DNA of 23,336 nucleotides from an uncultured Peptococcaceae bacterium (GTDB lineage Bacteria > Bacillota > Peptococcia > Peptococcales > Peptococcaceae): the NCBI GenBank assembly GCA_938044045.1, contig CALIQN010000038.1:1-23336 (forward strand). The letters run 5' to 3'. Below are positions 22,632 through 23,336 of this stretch, in pieces (positions within the stretch are counted from its first letter, which is position 1; every line of letters begins with the position of its first letter). The position numbers were made by a program, and so were the translations under genes. The notes under the pieces were generated by a model. It had not been told where the DNA came from. It searched no databases and was given only the letters and a program-made list of their open reading frames with translations.

Positions 22632-23011
22632 CCTTGTCTATATTTTACTTCATCACTACGCACTTTGATAATCGTGCAAATCAATGGATCGGCACCAATA
22701 TGCCTCGCTAACTTAAAAACAACATTGGGAAATTGTTTTTCTAGTGCTTCTATACGTTTTGGCAGATGACTAGTAAGATGATTTCCTATTGATAAAAACA
22801 AAGGTACAATAACCAAAGTTTCAATCTCTTCTTCCTCTAGCAACGTCTCTACAGCGTCTTCCAAAAGAGGTGAGGAAAACTCCACAAAAGCACAGCTCAC
22901 ACTATCCTCCGGATAAAGCATCTTATAACGCATAATAGTCTTTTCAAACTCGCCTACAGTCTCTTTGTTCTTACTACCATGACCTAAAACAATTGTATGT
23001 ATCTTTTTCAT
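22628..23011 (-). CDS. CbiX/SirB-type sirohydrochlorin chelatase (short form)
   Basis: 127 residues, the size of the small, dimeric CbiX-type chelatases. The start IHTIVLGHGSKN gives the first metal-binding histidine (H11), and IVPLFLSIGNHLTSHLP gives the second (H78). These enzymes insert Fe2+ (siroheme) or Co2+ (cobalamin) into sirohydrochlorin, and sequence alone does not fix the metal. A siroheme role would fit a sulfite reducer, since DsrAB needs siroheme, but dsrAB is not in the window. GAGGGG precedes the start. It sits in an operon between PspC and the anti-sigma kinase, with an ATGA overlap to the latter. Confidence 0.82.
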   Translation of the reverse strand: MKKIHTIVLGHGSKNKETVGEFEKTIMRYKMLYPEDSVSCAFVEFSSPLLEDAVETLLEEEEIETLVIVPLFLSIGNHLTSHLPKRIEALEKQFPNVVFKLARHIGADPLICTIIKVRSDEVKYRQG

Positions 23012-23019
23012 CTAACCCC

Positions 23020-23226
23020 TCAAACATCAATATAATCATTATCTTCAGGAAGTATATAAGCGAGGATTGCATATACCCCAACGGTGGCAAATAATCCTAC
23101 AAAAGGTAAAAGCACCACCAAAATCCAAGCCACACGAATATAAACCACATCAAGACCCGACCAGTCTGCTATACCTTGACAGACACCAGCAATTTTTTTA
23201 TTTTTTGATTTTTTTAATTGTTTCAT
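23020..23226 (-). CDS. PspC-domain membrane protein
   Basis: 68 residues from MKQLKKSKNKKIAGVCQG. The longer frame from 23274 adds a basic stretch without SD and overlaps the promoter, so it is rejected. The PspC motif is visible: KKIAGVCQGIADWSGLDVVYIRVAWILVV, then a second hydrophobic stretch AILAYILPED. It is a small inner-membrane protein of the phage-shock/envelope-stress type. As first gene of the operon that ends in a sigma factor it could report membrane stress to the RsbW/sigma pair (inference). Eight bases separate it from the chelatase gene. Confidence 0.85.
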   Translation of the reverse strand: MKQLKKSKNKKIAGVCQGIADWSGLDVVYIRVAWILVVLLPFVGLFATVGVYAILAYILPEDNDYIDV

Positions 23227-23245
23227 TTCTCTCGCTTCCTTTCTA

Positions 23246-23275
23246 TTGCACTTTATATTAACTTTATTATACAAT
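23246..23275 (+). promoter_or_regulatory. possible promoter of the rightmost plus-strand gene
   Basis: TTGCAC (23246-23251), 18-base spacer, TACAAT (23270-23275), 30 bp before the ATG at 23305. Moderate match. Confidence 0.4.
23266..23271 (-). promoter_or_regulatory. -10 box of the pspC-sigma operon
   Basis: TATAAT on the minus strand 40 bp before the PspC start. The -35 region is poor. It overlaps the divergent promoter of the plus-strand gene, so the two may compete. Confidence 0.5.
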
Positions 23276-23304
23276 AAAATCAGAAAATTTTGAGGAGGTT
23301 TTTT

Positions 23305-23336
23305 ATGCGCATTTTACTTTTTTCACTTTCTGCCAT
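23305..23336 (+). CDS. N-terminal fragment of a plus-strand gene running off the window
   Basis: ATG at 23305 follows a strong GAGGAGG eight bases upstream. The visible residues are MRILLFSLSA, a hydrophobic start that could be a signal peptide or the first strand of a Rossmann-like fold. The window ends after ten codons, so no function is offered. Confidence 0.6.
   Translation, partial: MRILLFSLSA

Noticed and set aside
1..23336. CRISPR arrays, tRNA/rRNA genes, insertion sequences
   Set aside because: No regularly spaced repeats, tRNA-like cloverleaf, rRNA sequence, transposase motifs or terminal inverted repeats were seen.

Overview
The window looks like a chromosome segment of a low-GC anaerobic Bacillota (Firmicutes). 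The evidence is AT-rich sequence, strong AGGAGG-type ribosome binding sites, a HrcA/CIRCE heat-shock operon, a SigB-like sigma factor with an RsbW-like kinase, an ECF vitamin transporter and stalk-domain (copper amine oxidase N-terminal-like) surface proteins. A full set of DsrK, J, O, P and M membrane-complex genes points to dissimilatory sulfite or sulfate respiration. dsrAB and dsrC are not in the window, so the respiratory phenotype is inferred. I cannot name the species; a Peptococcaceae-like Clostridium relative is a guess. Almost every gene is on the minus strand.

Layout. Positions 1-2054 hold the tail of a plus-strand gene, a convergent hairpin terminator and two tandem paralogous secreted stalk-domain proteins. 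Positions 2168-9071 hold a nicotinamidase-like hydrolase and then the heat-shock operon hrcA - chaperonin - grpE - dnaK - dnaJ. This operon has a perfect CIRCE operator and ends at a strong terminator. The chaperonin inserted between hrcA and grpE is of the archaeal-like (group II-like, 'group III') type and not GroEL. Positions 9167-10320 hold a PPC/DUF296 protein, a small uncharacterised membrane protein and an overlapping 27-residue hydrophobic ORF. Positions 10331-12676 hold a vitamin/RNA operon: ECF S component (probably pantothenate), type III pantothenate kinase coaX and ribonuclease Z, preceded by a structured leader. A GNAT acetyltransferase follows at 12693-13271.

Positions 13426-21360 are one long apparent operon read leftwards: resB, ccsA/resC, an RsbRD-N-like cysteine-tailed protein, dsrK, dsrJ, dsrO, dsrP, dsrM. 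It has one visible promoter and one visible terminator. ResB and CcsA would attach heme to the three CXXCH sites of DsrJ. The DsrMKJOP-type complex would move electrons between the quinone pool or periplasmic face and the cytoplasmic HdrD-like DsrK. dsrM, normally first in the classical dsrMKJOP order, is last here. Positions 21456-23271 hold a second operon: PspC, CbiX-type chelatase (siroheme or cobalamin), RsbW-like kinase and SigB-like sigma factor. A divergent plus-strand gene starts at 23305 and runs off the end.

The two most noteworthy systems are the archaeal-type chaperonin inside the CIRCE-controlled hrcA-dnaK operon, and the resBC-dsrKJOPM operon with its embedded possible sensor protein next to a sigma/anti-sigma/chelatase operon.
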